A DNA stretch of 64,000 nucleotides. Origin: Sycobia sp. Sy_11 (taxonomy: Eukaryota; Arthropoda; Insecta; Hymenoptera; Epichrysomallidae). Where the stretch lies: positions 2,015,501 through 2,079,500 of the forward strand of contig JACCIC010000028.1 of assembly GCA_018907035.1 (NCBI GenBank), given 5' to 3'. Position numbers and translations under genes: made by a program. A model generated the notes under the pieces. The model worked only from the letters and a program-made list of their open reading frames with translations. It made no database searches and was not told where the DNA came from. Every line of letters begins with the position of its first letter. Within the stretch, counting starts at the first letter, position 1. Shown one piece after another: positions 1 to 12,919 of this stretch.

Positions 1-1190
1 TAGATTCCTTTTGCTGCATTTCATTAGAAAAAGAGCGCTGATGATAAACGCCAAACTTCTATTGCAATTCCCATAAGTTGAAATAAGAACGTGATCGCAA
101 ATTTCTCATAATATAAATAAGTTCAATGCACTACTCTATCAATGAGATTTAATTCGATAAATTAAAAAAAAATTCATAAGCATCCAAAGGAATTCTTCAA
201 AGATGACCTTACATCTGCTCTTCGTCGTAGAAAAACTGTAATCATTTATAAAATACGGTGCCCATTAAAAAAACAGATGTAAAACTTGAATTTATGTAAT
301 CGGAATTCATTAATACAAAATGAAACAGAATTGCACCATTCAAAAAAGTGGATGAAAAAAGATATTCGTCTTCAATTATCTCAATGAAATTTTAAGTAGT
401 TCAAATTGTATAGCAGATTATTATTATTGATTTTATAAACTGGTCGCGCAATTTTTCTTTTTAATTCAGGTTAAAACTGTTAAAAATCGGTGCAAAATGA
501 AGGTACAGAAGCTATTTTATATCAGCTATTTTGAATTTTTCTGAAATTAATGAATTTTCAGAAATATTTTTAAAAATATATTGTTTCCTACTTTTCTTCT
601 TATAGGAAAACAAAATTTCATAAGATCTGCTATCGTCAGAATTACCCAGTTCATTAAAAATATGTCGATATAATCACAATAAATACCATGCACGAATTCC
701 CAATATTCTGTACTAAAACCAGTTATACATGGGAAATGTCGTAATTTCCCTTACTATCCATCTCGGCAGCGTCGATTCAATATTTTTCTGCCACTACCCG
801 GGGGAGAAAGCCGCTTTCGCTTCGGAATATTCGCAAATCTCAAGAAGCAAACAATCACTCAGCTGTCGGTGGTATTGTGCTAAAAGGTATGCAGCTGCCG
901 GTAAAAGACGGACTTTTTAAATCGCCGGACGCCCTCGGATCGATGCCATTCAGGGCATAAAATGAATCTCGAATATGGCGCATTTCTGCCTTTAACAAGC
1001 AAAAGCCCCGCCCGCTGTTTCTGTTTAACGATTGTAATGGAGTACCGGTATGATAATGGCAGCTCGACGTCAGCGCGGTTATTTATGGCGCGGAGATGCT
1101 CGCGAATCGATTACGTATATTAAACCCAGTCCCGGTGGTAAAGAGGCGAGTTTATATGTTTCGTGAATTTTAGCAATTCGACCCGCGCCA
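1..1190. other. AT-rich stretch without recognisable genes
   Basis: Short reading frames only, with no splice-flanked coding similarity. Base composition becomes more balanced after about 740. Confidence 0.6.
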
Positions 1191-1244
1191 CTGGGAAATG
1201 CGGACGGAAGACGGAGAGATGCAGAGAGCCGGCAAGAGAATGAG

Positions 1245-1288
<44 letters not shown>

Positions 1289-2600
1289 AGGGAGAACGCG
1301 ACTGAGAGAAAAGAGCGAAGGGGAAAGAGAATAAGATGCAGAGACTCTCGAGGTATTCGAAGGAAAAATTGCTCGGCGGTGGCTGGATATGGCGAGAGCG
1401 TGCAAGTGCGCGTTGGGCGGGGGAGCGACGTGCGGCGGCGGAGAGGGGGGGGGGTTACGTGGGATTCGAACTCGGCGATTTTCGCGGGCCATGAAATCCC
1501 TGCAAAAGGTTTGGAGAAGTTCCAGAAAGTCACTTACGTACCGGGAGAGGCACCCCGCATTCGAATTGTTTCCCCATAAATAAGCGTATAGGTGAGCGGG
1601 GCAGGCGCCCCTCCTAACCCCGCGCATGGCGCGCGCGCGAGCGCCCGCAAGCCTCTCGACGCCATTGAACAATGAGCTCGTTTATGGCACTCGACAGTGC
1701 GCCTTGATTTTTTAAGTGAACTTTATTTTTCTCCCGCTCCCCGATAAAAGCTTTCCTTTTATACGCGGCGAGCAGCTGAATATAAAGAACGGGGAAGGGG
1801 GGCGAAGGGGGTGTGGTGGCAGTACGGTCGGTCTGCGAATTTTTTTTACTCTCCGTCCTCCCCCTTTATTTTTTCGACCCGGAGTCGAAAACATATTCAT
1901 TCCGCGCGAGGGGGCCGGCGAGCTTTTTCCACGGTGTCTCTAGAATCGCGGATACTTGTCCCGACGCTCGCTTCAACGACATTGCTGCTATTTCTCTCTC
2001 AACCGTCCCGACCAATGCTCCCGGGATTTTTTGCGCCTGCTGCCGGCCACCGCGCGCGCGTACGATTCGACCTGACGAGCAAATTGAATTAAAAAAATTA
2101 TCATAATCCATATGTATAGGGCGATATCGATGGGATTCGCCAGCAGTCGCCTGTTGGAAAGAACGAGCCACGGCCAACAAATATGATATCCCGTATCCCG
2201 GTACCGTTGGGTCGTGGGTCGGGGGGGGCGATTAAGTTTTTTGCAACGCGCGGTATAAAAAGTACGCGCGTATCTGTACACGATCTTGGCAGCCGAAAGC
2301 AGGCGGCGCGAGGTCACTGCGGCCCACTCAAGAGGATTGTTCCTAAAAAGTGCCGCATCGCCGCCCGCGACCCCTGCCCCCCCCCCTTCGCCGACGGCGC
2401 AACATTTTTCACGTGAAGAGAAAAGGCAATAAATAGGCGGATGTCGCGACGCGGCCCCCCGCGCGCGCTGCGGAACGCGTTTCAGCCTCCGCGGCGCGGC
2501 GCGCGAGGGATGATGCTGGTTGTAAACGGGAGGTCCGGGAGCGGAGGGCCGGACGGCGAGAGAGAGCATTTCTTACGCTTCGTTTCCGAAAACTTTTCTA
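1190..2600. other. CG-rich island with (GA)n tract
   Basis: CG dinucleotides are frequent (cgcgcg runs). (GA)n lies at 1248-1282, and a TATAAAA at 2254-2260 sits within CG-rich flanks. Open frames here are low-complexity Ser/Leu/Arg/Pro and look non-coding. Possibly a promoter or enhancer. Confidence 0.45.
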
Positions 2601-2855
2601 CCGATCGCCGGTGGAGTGAGAAAAATAAATAAGAAGGGACGAGAAATCCACTGGGCAAACTGGCCGGAATTTATCTCCTTAAAAACGCATCATGTATAAC
2701 TTTAAATTGCTAATTACGCAGACTGTGAGCTTCGATGAAAATTTAAGAGTTTCTTTGGTGCATTGCAAGAAGCTCGCGCCCTTGTCTTTGCGCGCGTGCT
2801 TCTTTTTTCTTCGTTTATTAAATTTGATTGTTCGTCGCTATACTTATGCACAAAG

Positions 2856-2888
2856 TTTCCAACTCGTGCACGTTGCACGAGTTGGAAA
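2856..2888. repeat. Perfect 15-bp inverted repeat (hairpin), 3-nt loop
   Basis: tttccaactcgtgca at 2856-2870 is the exact reverse complement of 2874-2888, with loop cgt. Pairing does not extend beyond the arms. The stem is too short for a typical animal pre-miRNA. It could be a protein-binding palindrome or a transposon footprint. Confidence 0.85.
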
Positions 2889-3318
2889 TCTCGCATCAGT
2901 GGTTGAAAAAAATGGTAAATAAAAATATACGGTACGAAATATAATATCTGGTAGGAAATGATGAAGAACCAAATAAAGCTTCGATGGAGAAGAGCGCGTT
3001 CTAAACGAATATATGAAGAATATAGGACATTATAAATAGATATTTAATAAAGCAGCGAATATATTCGATCAATACCAGCACAAGTAATTGAATAAAGAAG
3101 CTAATTGAAAAGTTGATATAATTATAGCTCGGTAGATATTTTGCCGCGATACTGTCGAATCTTTTCTAATTATAAACTGAAATCAGATCGTCTCAGAAGC
3201 ATTGAAGATCAGGATTATCGGCCAGTTTCAGTATTGAACTTGTGCTTATGTGTGAAATTGTTACATATGGGCTAGTAAAGGCTGAAAATTCGAGAAGAAC
3301 AATAGTTTTGCCAGTCAC

Positions 3319-3343
3319 TTAATTAGATAGTTTAATTAGATAG
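3319..3343. repeat. 12-bp short tandem duplication
   Basis: ttaattagatag occurs twice, at 3319-3330 and 3332-3343, in AT-rich DNA. It contains a TAATTA core, which is the typical homeodomain site, in each copy. Confidence 0.6.
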
Positions 3344-3612
3344 CCAATTCATTAGATATTAAGCAGATTTATCTAACGATAGATTGTTAGATAAAACAGA
3401 ATGGAAATTGATGAGGTTTATGCAAAACTATATTGAATGCTTAATTGATGCTCAATCATTGACATTATTACTTATTACTGTGACAATTTTTACTGGTCAT
3501 GAATTAATAAAAAATATCCTTTGATAGAGCTGTTGAACATTAAGAAGCATCAAACTAATTAAATAATGAATTGTTATCTCAAAAAAATATATATATGAAC
3601 AAAATACGGTGA

Positions 3613-3638
3613 ATTATATGGCTGGCATTATATGGCTG
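3613..3638. repeat. 12-bp short tandem duplication
   Basis: attatatggctg occurs exactly at 3613-3624 and 3627-3638. Nothing else recognisable is around it. Confidence 0.6.
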
Positions 3639-6600
3639 TTAATTTAGTCCAAATTAAGTTTATCCAGTTTTGAAGACCTAATACTTTTTCATTCTACAAA
3701 TAATCAAAATTCTATTAGAAAAGGATTCGAAGAAAGCTTAATGATTCCTATGACCGTAAGTTCGGCAATGTGTAATTTATTAGTTAACAGAATTAATCAA
3801 TAATTTCCTAATGTCTGTAAATTCAATTAAACGTTAAATGGTGATAATTTAGAAGCCAGAAAGTAGGTGACATCGAAATATTTGTCTTTGAAAAGTTATT
3901 ATTCATTCGAGGTAATTAGAGATTTTCGATTAAAAGCTTCGTCCGAATCTAAAGCATTTCATCATTATTAAGAGACAGATAGTAGTTATAAATATAAAAT
4001 AACCATGTCGAACAACGGAAAAGCATTGGCGGAATTAGTACAGAATTTATTTTGCAGGTAATTACCACATTACCAACATCTGTCATTCTCTGTTCCTTCT
4101 AGAGTAAGAAACACAGATTTTTACGCACATACGTGTACTTGAAACGTTATCAATATTCTTTTGACGCGACACCATATACTTTAATTTAACAAATTTTTCC
4201 ATAAAATCATAGGAATAAGGAAAAGGGTATGTTGTATAATTTTAGAGACGATACCGACATCTATTAAGGTATATTTATATATATATATATATATGCATGC
4301 ATGCATGCAAAGGACTAGCTTTATATGTTCGCCTCTATACAGTGTCGGCATCCGATTACTTGGACCATTTAATTGGTCCACGTGACAATGAGATTCTGTT
4401 AAGTCTGACGGTACGTGCCCCCCGGCAACTGAATACACATACATTAGACGGGCGTCCATGCATGTACTTACGACGTCATCCGTGTCTGTTAAATATCCTC
4501 CGATTTTACCCAGTGCTGCAGTGCACAGATAGAGAAATTATTTGCTGCCCTCTTCTCGCCCTCCTCGCCATGCGCCCCCCCCTCTCTCTTTCTCTCTCGC
4601 TCGCTCTCTCGATCTCTTTCCTCTCTCACCGCCTTCCTCTCACCCTCCCTTACTCTCAGTCCCCGACCTTCCCCCCCCGCTATAAATTTTGCCGCGCATT
4701 TGCCTCGATTCCCTGCCCGCGAGCATTTCTGCGGAACGACAGGCCAGAGCCGCTCATGCGTGCCGTGATCAGCAACGGGAATTGAATCGGGCGAATTTCA
4801 GGGGGTAAATGTTGTGGGTGTACTTTATGCTTGAAGAACTTGAAATAATTGCTGATACTTTAACGCCTTCGCCTGATTTTATCTTTTTGTTTGTTTTATG
4901 TTTTTTTTTTTTTTTTTGCACAAAGTACGTTTCTGGTGAGAATGAAATTCATTCCTTAGAATGGAAATAATTCTACTTCATGCCTTCACTATTGATTGAC
5001 TCGATTTCCTCTAGAATCTCTTTGTCTTCGCCGATGTGTTTCAAATGTAGGTGAAAAATTTTAGTTATACACATTTTGTTTATTTTCTTTTTACTATAAA
5101 GAATCAATACCTTTTTGTTTCCCTTTTAATAATATTTTTATGATTAGTATTTTGATTAAAATTTAACGATAAAAGAAGTCGAAAATTCTTTCCGTGACGA
5201 AAATTCTTATTAATTTAATTTTATTTTATTCGATAACGTTTATATGAAAGTATGTGCATATTTTAGAAACATTTTCTTTATTATAATCTCGATAGTTAAT
5301 ATACGCGATTGATGTGACACAAAATAAACACGACTTTCATCCTACTTTTCTTTTTTTTTTTCATACGTTGTGTTTGGGTTTCTTTTCAAACAATTGCCGA
5401 AAAACCTGAGAATCATACTGTTTTCATTTAAGTTAATATATATTTTTGGTTGTGTAGCTTTATAATAACGTTCATTTATAAAATGAAAACTATCATAAAG
5501 ATCTTTATCGTCGATGCGGTATTGTTTTCTTATACGACTCCTATAAAACTTCTTTGATAGAAGGACGCTACTACTCCTGGTTTTAGATTACCCTCCCCCC
5601 CTCTTTTTTAAGGCTTATTAGAAGATATTAAAAAGTGAACATAAGAGAATATCGTTAAACGATGGCTTTGATGAATTTCACAATCTATAAATTTATTCGC
5701 CAGAGTAAAAAAGTACTGACTCTTTCATTATTTTATCCGGTTGAACCGTTAAACGATCGAATCCTCAGTTATCAGAGAGTTTTAAAAATTTATGTGGTTA
5801 TCTGCTATCTTCATTATAATCTACTCGTTCGAGATAATCTAAAAATTTAAAAAAAAAAAATAATTTTTGTTAAACACTTTCATTATTTCAAACATTTCAG
5901 ATACGTTGTATAAAATACGAGTAGGTCATTTTTCTTTTGAAACCACTCTTATTTGAACTTATTGAGTCCTTTAAATGCATTGAAAATTCATGGCTAAAAA
6001 AATTAATTAGAAAACATCCCGTTTACGTTCAACTAAATAAGGCTTAAATGTTACCTTTAACTTTCTTAAATTTAAAGTATTTTAAGGCGAAATTCAATTT
6101 GCGAAGCCGATAAGTAAACACGAAGCGGGAAAACTGAATAAGTGAATAACAGAGGCGGTATACGGCATTGCAAACATACATCGCGCAACTCGAGGCGCAA
6201 CTAATGCGAGCGGATAGAGGCTAATGTACTTTTTAAAATTTAATCTCGACGAGGCATTTGGAAATTCGCAGTTGACGCTAAAACAACGTGAAATTTTCAC
6301 GTTATGCTGTATCGTTGAAGCATAGAATTCGCTCGAGGCGGTTTTTTTTTTTTGTTTTATATAAACGTACGTTTGAAATGGCCTAGGTGTCGAAGTTCGA
6401 AAGTGCTAGTGGAACGCGGCCGTTGGTTGACTAATTCTACAACTTTCATCTCTGGCTTTGATAAGGGAATAATAATTAAATAGCTCGAGGGGCCGGCTAA
6501 TATTTTTATTGGTGTATTTAAACCTCCGAATAGGAGGTCCATTTCGATTTCCTTTCAGTTGATTTCTTGCGCTATCGTCAAACTCTGTATCATACATACA

Positions 6601-6699
6601 TATTTTCCCTTGATTTTTTTTTTATTCTCCACCCGTTATTGGCGGGCATAATATGCTCGCTGTAATTGAGAAATCCTCGCGCGGACGTTAACGAAAATG

Positions 6700-6849
6700 A
6701 AAGCGCTGCGTTGTTCAGTTTTAGTGCCCCGCACGAGGAGAGCACCGCGTGTGTGAATAAAAGGCAATCCCAGGAGGGGTGCCCCTTTAACTCTCGGCGC
6801 CGTTACTCATAGATAAGAAGAATGCACTACATCTCTCTGTATATCCCTG

Positions 6850-6893
<44 letters not shown>

Positions 6894-7800
6894 ATATACC
6901 TATACACGACTGTGCGTGCAGGGCCATTTTTTTTGTTTTGGCGAGCGCTGAATTTTCTTCCACTTGTTAGTTTACGAGAGAGGAAAAGGTGTAGGGAGGG
7001 GGATGAAGACGACGGGAAAGGGGGGGTGAGGAAAGAAGATAGAAGGAGAGAAAGAGAACGAGAGAGAAGCGTCGATTTCCGGGGCAGGAATTTATGGGGG
7101 GCATGAAGCCGGCTTTTCCTGTTCCTCCCTTGTACCCTTTTGCGCTTCGGCATTCTCTTTCTGCCCCCCTCCACCCGCACCTCCTTTCCTTTGGCGCTTT
7201 TACGCGAGCGCGTATATATATGTGTCTGTATATATGTATATATAGATATAGGTGTGTGTCAGTTTGTGTGTGTGTGTGTGTGTGTATATATCTACTTGCA
7301 GGCCGTCAAGCGCGTGGCGGCGTCTAGCGCGCGCGAGAGGAGGAGGAGGAGGAGGCGAGCGCGGCGGAGGGCCGGGACTCTCTGATCCTGCTTCGCGAAA
7401 TATGGGAGAAGTTACGGTCACGTAGCGTGCATCGTTCACGAAAGAAGTAGCTCAATTCCGCAGAGCGGACGTACGACTTATCCTCTAACCCCCTCCCTCC
7501 GCCCCGGCCCGCCTCACCGCCAACCCTCCGCCCGCTCTTTCTTTTTCCCCGGGTCCAAGATTTCCACTGCACGCGACCGTAGTGCCGTCTTCCTTTCCTT
7601 CTCGCCTTTCCCACTTCCCTCCTTTCTGTCTTCCCTGGCTTCACTTGGGATGGGGGGGGGGGCGCGTTTTTCCTCTATTTACGTCTTTTCTGCCTCTCTT
7701 CCGCTCATCCAGGATTGTTGTATCTTCCCTGATTCTTTTGTTTTTGGTTGTTGTTCTTGCGTTCCTCGCTCTGTTGAGCTGTAATTTTTTTTTAAGGCTA
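6700..7800. other. Mixed CG-rich and microsatellite region
   Basis: (TA)n at 6853-6891, (TG)n at 7265-7285, (GGA)n near 7340, and polypyrimidine from 7490 to 7740. Overlapping long open frames on both strands are composed of repeats; none resembles a protein family. Confidence 0.5.
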
Positions 7801-9662
7801 CGGCATTTTGAGCGAGAGCGGTGGACTAATGATCCGGTGAGGGAGTTTTTAGGATCAGACTTTTTTGGCCAAAATAAAAAGAATCCTGGGAACGTGCTGG
7901 GGATGAAATTTAAAAAATTTTTACATTGTTACATAAATTTTTTTAAGAGGACATGAAATGTAGCTATAATCTAGATTTTTCTGTTAATACAATATACTAA
8001 ATTTATGTTACTTTAAAGAATTCACTAGATTCATCTCTCAAAAGCAAAAACTAACCTTTATTTCAATTTAAAATTAATGAAGAAAGTTGTAGTACGTTTT
8101 CTGTATATGCTTAATAAAAAATTTTTTGATAAAAGGTTTATATTAAATAAAACTGTTTAAAATTGAAAAAAAACTTTACAATTTTTTATCAAGCAATAAA
8201 TTTTATACATTGACAGCTGACTCAGGCAAAGTGTAGAGTAAAACATATAAATTAAACAGTTTTTTTAAGATTACCTTTTGAAAATGGTTTGATATAAATG
8301 GAAAATAATCTCTTCATTAAAATGCTGATATACGTAAAAATGTATTAACTGAGTATGAAAGTTATTATAATATTAGTTAATTAATTATCGACGAAGAAGA
8401 AGCTTTTCTTTTTATATAAACAGAATAATTATGCCATTTATTATTATCCCTTCGAAAATGAGAATTTTCTGCCTTTTTACATAAGAGCTTACGAATTTTT
8501 CTATCATCGAAGAATGCGATATTAAAAAGTCTCTTATTTTTATTAAATTTCCTTTTTCGAAATTCCTTCTCTAAGAAAATAAAATATTTAATATTCACAA
8601 TATACCCGTTTCAAAAGAAATTTTAATTTTAGTTATACCATGTATAGAAAAAAGTGTGTTTGTTACAGTTTCAACTCTTTCAATAGACATTCTTTTCTTC
8701 ATTATTACAAAGAGTAATTATATTACTGAAATGTAAGGCTGTAGTGACTTATTGTTATCACAATAATTGAATACACAAAACATTTGGAGAAAAATAATGA
8801 AAATCAACAATTTATGAAGGTATATAAAAAAGTAATAACAATTGTTTTAGTTTCATACAGAAATTTATTTTCTAACTATTTACGAAGTAGCGTATTTTAT
8901 TTTTTTCTACTTTAATCTTACTTATTTTATTAGATTAATATTAATTTTACTTATATTAAAAGACTTAATAACAAGAACACAATTATATAATAGAAATGAA
9001 ATAATTCTTGTTTAACCAGCAGCAATATTATGTAGAACGAGTGTCAACTAAAAATGTCAAATTAAATGCAAACATTGAAATGAAATATTTCAAATTATGT
9101 ATCGACAAAATAAGAAAGTATAATTTATTGCGTGTCCCCAATTTCTAATTAAAAATACTTGTTATTAAAATATCGTTCATACTTGTTTCCTCAATGGCAA
9201 TGATATGGTCTCCTGCTCTGTTTAAAGTCAACGTATAACTGTCGCACTTGTTGAACATTGTTTTTTAGTCTATAATATGAAAAGAATCAATGCAATTAAA
9301 AAATTGAATATACAAGATTAATGTATGATACCTTTTTTGTTGCATATTAATCGTCATTCTTTAATTGATTTTGTTATCTTTTCGTGTACATATTTAAAAA
9401 GAACTTTCTTGAAATTTACAGAGAATTTTCTTATTAAATCATATTACATAAATATTATTTCAATATAATATATACGTATTATGGTAACAATATTTATATC
9501 AAAGTTTCACTAATTATAAACAGTTAGAAAAAAATAGATAGTTTCACAACAGGCCGTAATTAGAATATTTAATATAATATAAGACAGTGAGTTCATCGTA
9601 CATCGGCGTCCTATTATTTAATTTGATATTCCCAGTTTCTGCATAGTGTATTTACTTATATA

Positions 9663-9708
<46 letters not shown>

Positions 9709-9720
9709 GCCGCTGTGAGA
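7800..9720. other. AT-rich stretch, nothing recognised
   Basis: Ends in (TA)n at 9667-9705. Confidence 0.6.
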
Positions 9721-9890
9721 ATAACCGCCGAAAGCGCGCAAGACCCGGTGACATAATTAATTTGCGAACGGCTCGTCAGCTCCGCTCGCGTGTGCTCATA
9801 ATTAAATGTTTATTTCAAGGATCTCAAAGCATCGACCGAGAAGGAAAGAGCTCACGCGCGCCGGCAATCACTCATCAAGCGTGGCTGCTC

Positions 9891-9927
<37 letters not shown>

Positions 9928-10790
9928 TTTTCGGGATCGCGCAGCGAGCCCTCGTCAAAGGTGCACAAAGAATGAAAATTGACCGAGCGGTCGCTCGACG
10001 TATATTTATATTCGCGCGCCCAATGAAAAGAGGAATAATAATAATAATAATAATAATAGTAGTAGTAAGAAACTTTTTTTTTATATTCCAAATCGAACGA
10101 GCCAGTGCGGCCATTGCAATGCACAAGCGAAAAAAGCTTCGTAAATTCACGCGCGAGGATCGCTCGTTTTACGCGCGGAGCTTATTGATTTCTCGGCCGC
10201 GCGGCCACGCTCGCGCTGTATGTTTCGTTAAATTTCAAAATTAAAGATTTATTATCCGGGCCCCGTGAATAAATTATGACGGCGAGCCGGCGGAGCGCGA
10301 GGGACTAAATAAATTTCCCCTCCCCCATCAAAACGTTTATCTTCGCCAAGTCGGTTCTCAGCGATTAACCCCGCGCGCGCGCCCGCGTGCGATGCGGCGA
10401 AGCGAGACGGCGACTGGCTCAGGGACCCGGGAGGGCGGGACGGGGGATGAGAGGGAGCGGCGCAAGCGCCCGGGCGATCGCCTTTCCCGCCAGCGCCGGG
10501 CCCGATATTCTCTCTCTCTCGTTTGTCTAAATTCAGTTAGCCGCCCACCCGACGCCGAGGGCTCGGACGGCCGGGGGGAGGGGGGGGGTGCCCAGGAGGA
10601 AATTGTTCATCTCGGAGCAGGCCAATTCGCGCGCCCGCGGCCGCGATATATAGAAAGCAAATTACGCAGCCGGCCGGCCGCTGCGCGGGCGGTTCGCTCC
10701 AGCGCTCTCGGTTTCGGGCCGGTAATACCGCGGGGCCGTCCCGTCCCGTCGTCTCGTCCCTGACTATGTACGCGCGTTAATTCACCCGTC
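9720..10790. other. CG-rich island with (AC)n and (AAT)n
   Basis: (AC)n at 9895-9922, (AAT)n at 10033-10058, and strongly CG-rich DNA from 10140 to 10770. Candidate regulatory island; no exon recognised. Confidence 0.45.
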
Positions 10791-10799
10791 GATTCGAAA

Positions 10800-11752
10800 G
10801 GTTTTCGGGAATTTCCGGCTTTTCAGGCTGATATTTTATAAAAATTTCGCACATCATTCACATACTGAAATTGCTGTCCATGCAGTTTTAGTCGTTTTAA
10901 CGCCTGGCGTTTAATTTATGTGAATTTTTTTTTTTTTATATATTTTAGCGTTTGCATATTTTAACAAGTGACGCTCAGCTTTTAAAACGAAATCTTCATG
11001 TATGTATGTTAATGCGAGTATGCGTGTAAAACTGTCAAGAAGGAGATTATAGTTTATTTATAGAAATAATTTATATCATTTTTATTTTTCCTTTTTTTTT
11101 TATACAGACATATTTTTTTATGAGAAAATTACGCAACAATAATTATTTATAAAGGCTAAAGGGATTTTAATGAGCAAAGTTTAAAGACTGGAGATTGGGA
11201 GTATAATTATTTACTCTTTTATCGTGCAGAAAAGATGGTTAGTCGTTTTTCCAACGAGTTTTTCGGGTGTTCTAAGATATTATATTTTATAAAGTAATAG
11301 ATATACTGATTGATATTATTAACATTTTTAATAGAACGGAATTTTTAAAATACGCACGATTTAAATGATATTTTTAGCTGAATAGAAACCTCGAAGGATA
11401 TCCTATTAATGAAATATAAGCTATTGTTCAGGAAAACGGTTCAACTATTTCAAAAAATTTTAAAACTCTAATATTTATGACTAATACTCTGACAAGGGGA
11501 TATTTGAAGAATACGGTCATTTTATAAAATTCTGAAAATTCATCGTATGTTAATAAATGCCACGCTAATTTTCAAATAATTTGCATTTAAAATGCTAAAA
11601 ATTTTGCGCGACGCATAAAATTAATTCAAATTTCGATTAATCTCCATCTGAATATTACAATTTGATTTAAATATAGAGTCGATAATGCAAGAAGCGTATC
11701 CGCGCAAACGTTAACCTAGTATTGTTTTATGCCGATACGGCTGTAATATTCG

Positions 11753-11792
<40 letters not shown>

Positions 11793-12400
11793 TAAACACC
11801 GGAGCATTGGTGGAATTGAGGATTTTATTTTTTTCCGGAAGAAATTCCACAGATTTATCATCGAGTACGGTATGCATTACACGAACTGTTGACTTTTCCT
11901 TCCTACTGTTACAAATGTGGACGCGGCGATTGGATCATACGTTCGATTTGCTTATAAGAATGGCACGTCTTCCGCCGCGCGATGGAGTTAAATAAATTTA
12001 TTGGATTTACGGCCGAGGCGTACTCTCGTCAACCTGCTTTCCGTTACTGCGTAAGCAGTATAAAAAAATTATTCACAATGCGAGGGCTGGGAAAAACGAT
12101 GCGTTGCAGGCAAGATGTATCGGTAAATGTAGCCGCGTCGTAAGCGGGCGTTCGGAGCTTGGAATAGCGCCGGCCCATTCGCAGAAGGAGGGTAGAAAGG
12201 AGTAACAAAAAGAAAAATATATCTCGCATCCGAAGTTATTGCTTTTCCCACGAAGGAAAGGGTAATTGCGGCATCGTTTTTCGAAATTGCGAAAAACGAA
12301 TTTCGATCATTGACGATACCCTCCTTCATTGTTTGCAACGCGTTGGGCGCGAGAATTTTCCAGCGAAATACGATAAATTCTACTGAACTAATATAAATTT
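10800..12400. other. AT-rich stretch with (AAT)n
   Basis: (AAT)n at 11754-11792. Nothing else recognised. Confidence 0.6.
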
Positions 12401-12419
12401 AATCCAAAAGCCGGAAAAG

Positions 12420-12910
12420 CCAATAGTACATTGGGACGATGACGCGGAAAATCCAACGGGGACGACGATTCATGGTTTCTTGTAGGTAGAGGCGGGCGGG
12501 AAAGAGGAGGAAGAGAGAGAGAGAGAGAGAGAGGAGAGCGAGAGGGGGTGCGGGAGGGCGGGAACGTTCCGCCGGCAGAATCCATCGAACAAGCTCCCGA
12601 AAACTGCTGATCTCCGCTGGGCAGCACCTGCGCTCCCTATATCGAGAAACTGCCACGCCGTGGATTTTTAGGTCAAACGGCTGTGCAAGCTTGCATCTGG
12701 CGCGCGACGTCGGACCGGTCTCGGCCCTCCGCGAGAAAAGAATTAGGCGACATAAATTTGAATATTATATGACGTTTCCGAGGCGCCAATTGAGAGCGAA
12801 CGAGTCGGGCTCGGGGTGGCGGGTGGAGGACGGGGTCGGCGGGGTCAGGTGGTCTTCGTCCTCGCGTTATGCGCATGCTGTGCTATCCTTCATTTTCTTC
12901 GTTTTTTTTT
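12420..12910. other. Small CG-rich island with (GA)n
   Basis: GA tract at 12512-12533 amid CG-rich DNA. No coding similarity. Confidence 0.4.
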
Positions 12911-12919
12911 TTTTTTAAT

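Larger units (their letters stand above)
2640..6700. other. AT-rich stretch with small repeats
   Basis: No coding similarity. Contains the 2856 hairpin, two 12-bp duplications, (TA)n with (ATGC)4 at about 4276-4308, and a CT-rich patch at 4570-4680. Confidence 0.6.

Noticed and set aside
1079..1672. 197-codon open frame on the minus strand, with overlapping frames on both strands
   Set aside because: The Ser/Leu-rich stretch is the translation of a (CT)n tract. Several overlapping frames are open because the DNA is low-complexity. No family resemblance.
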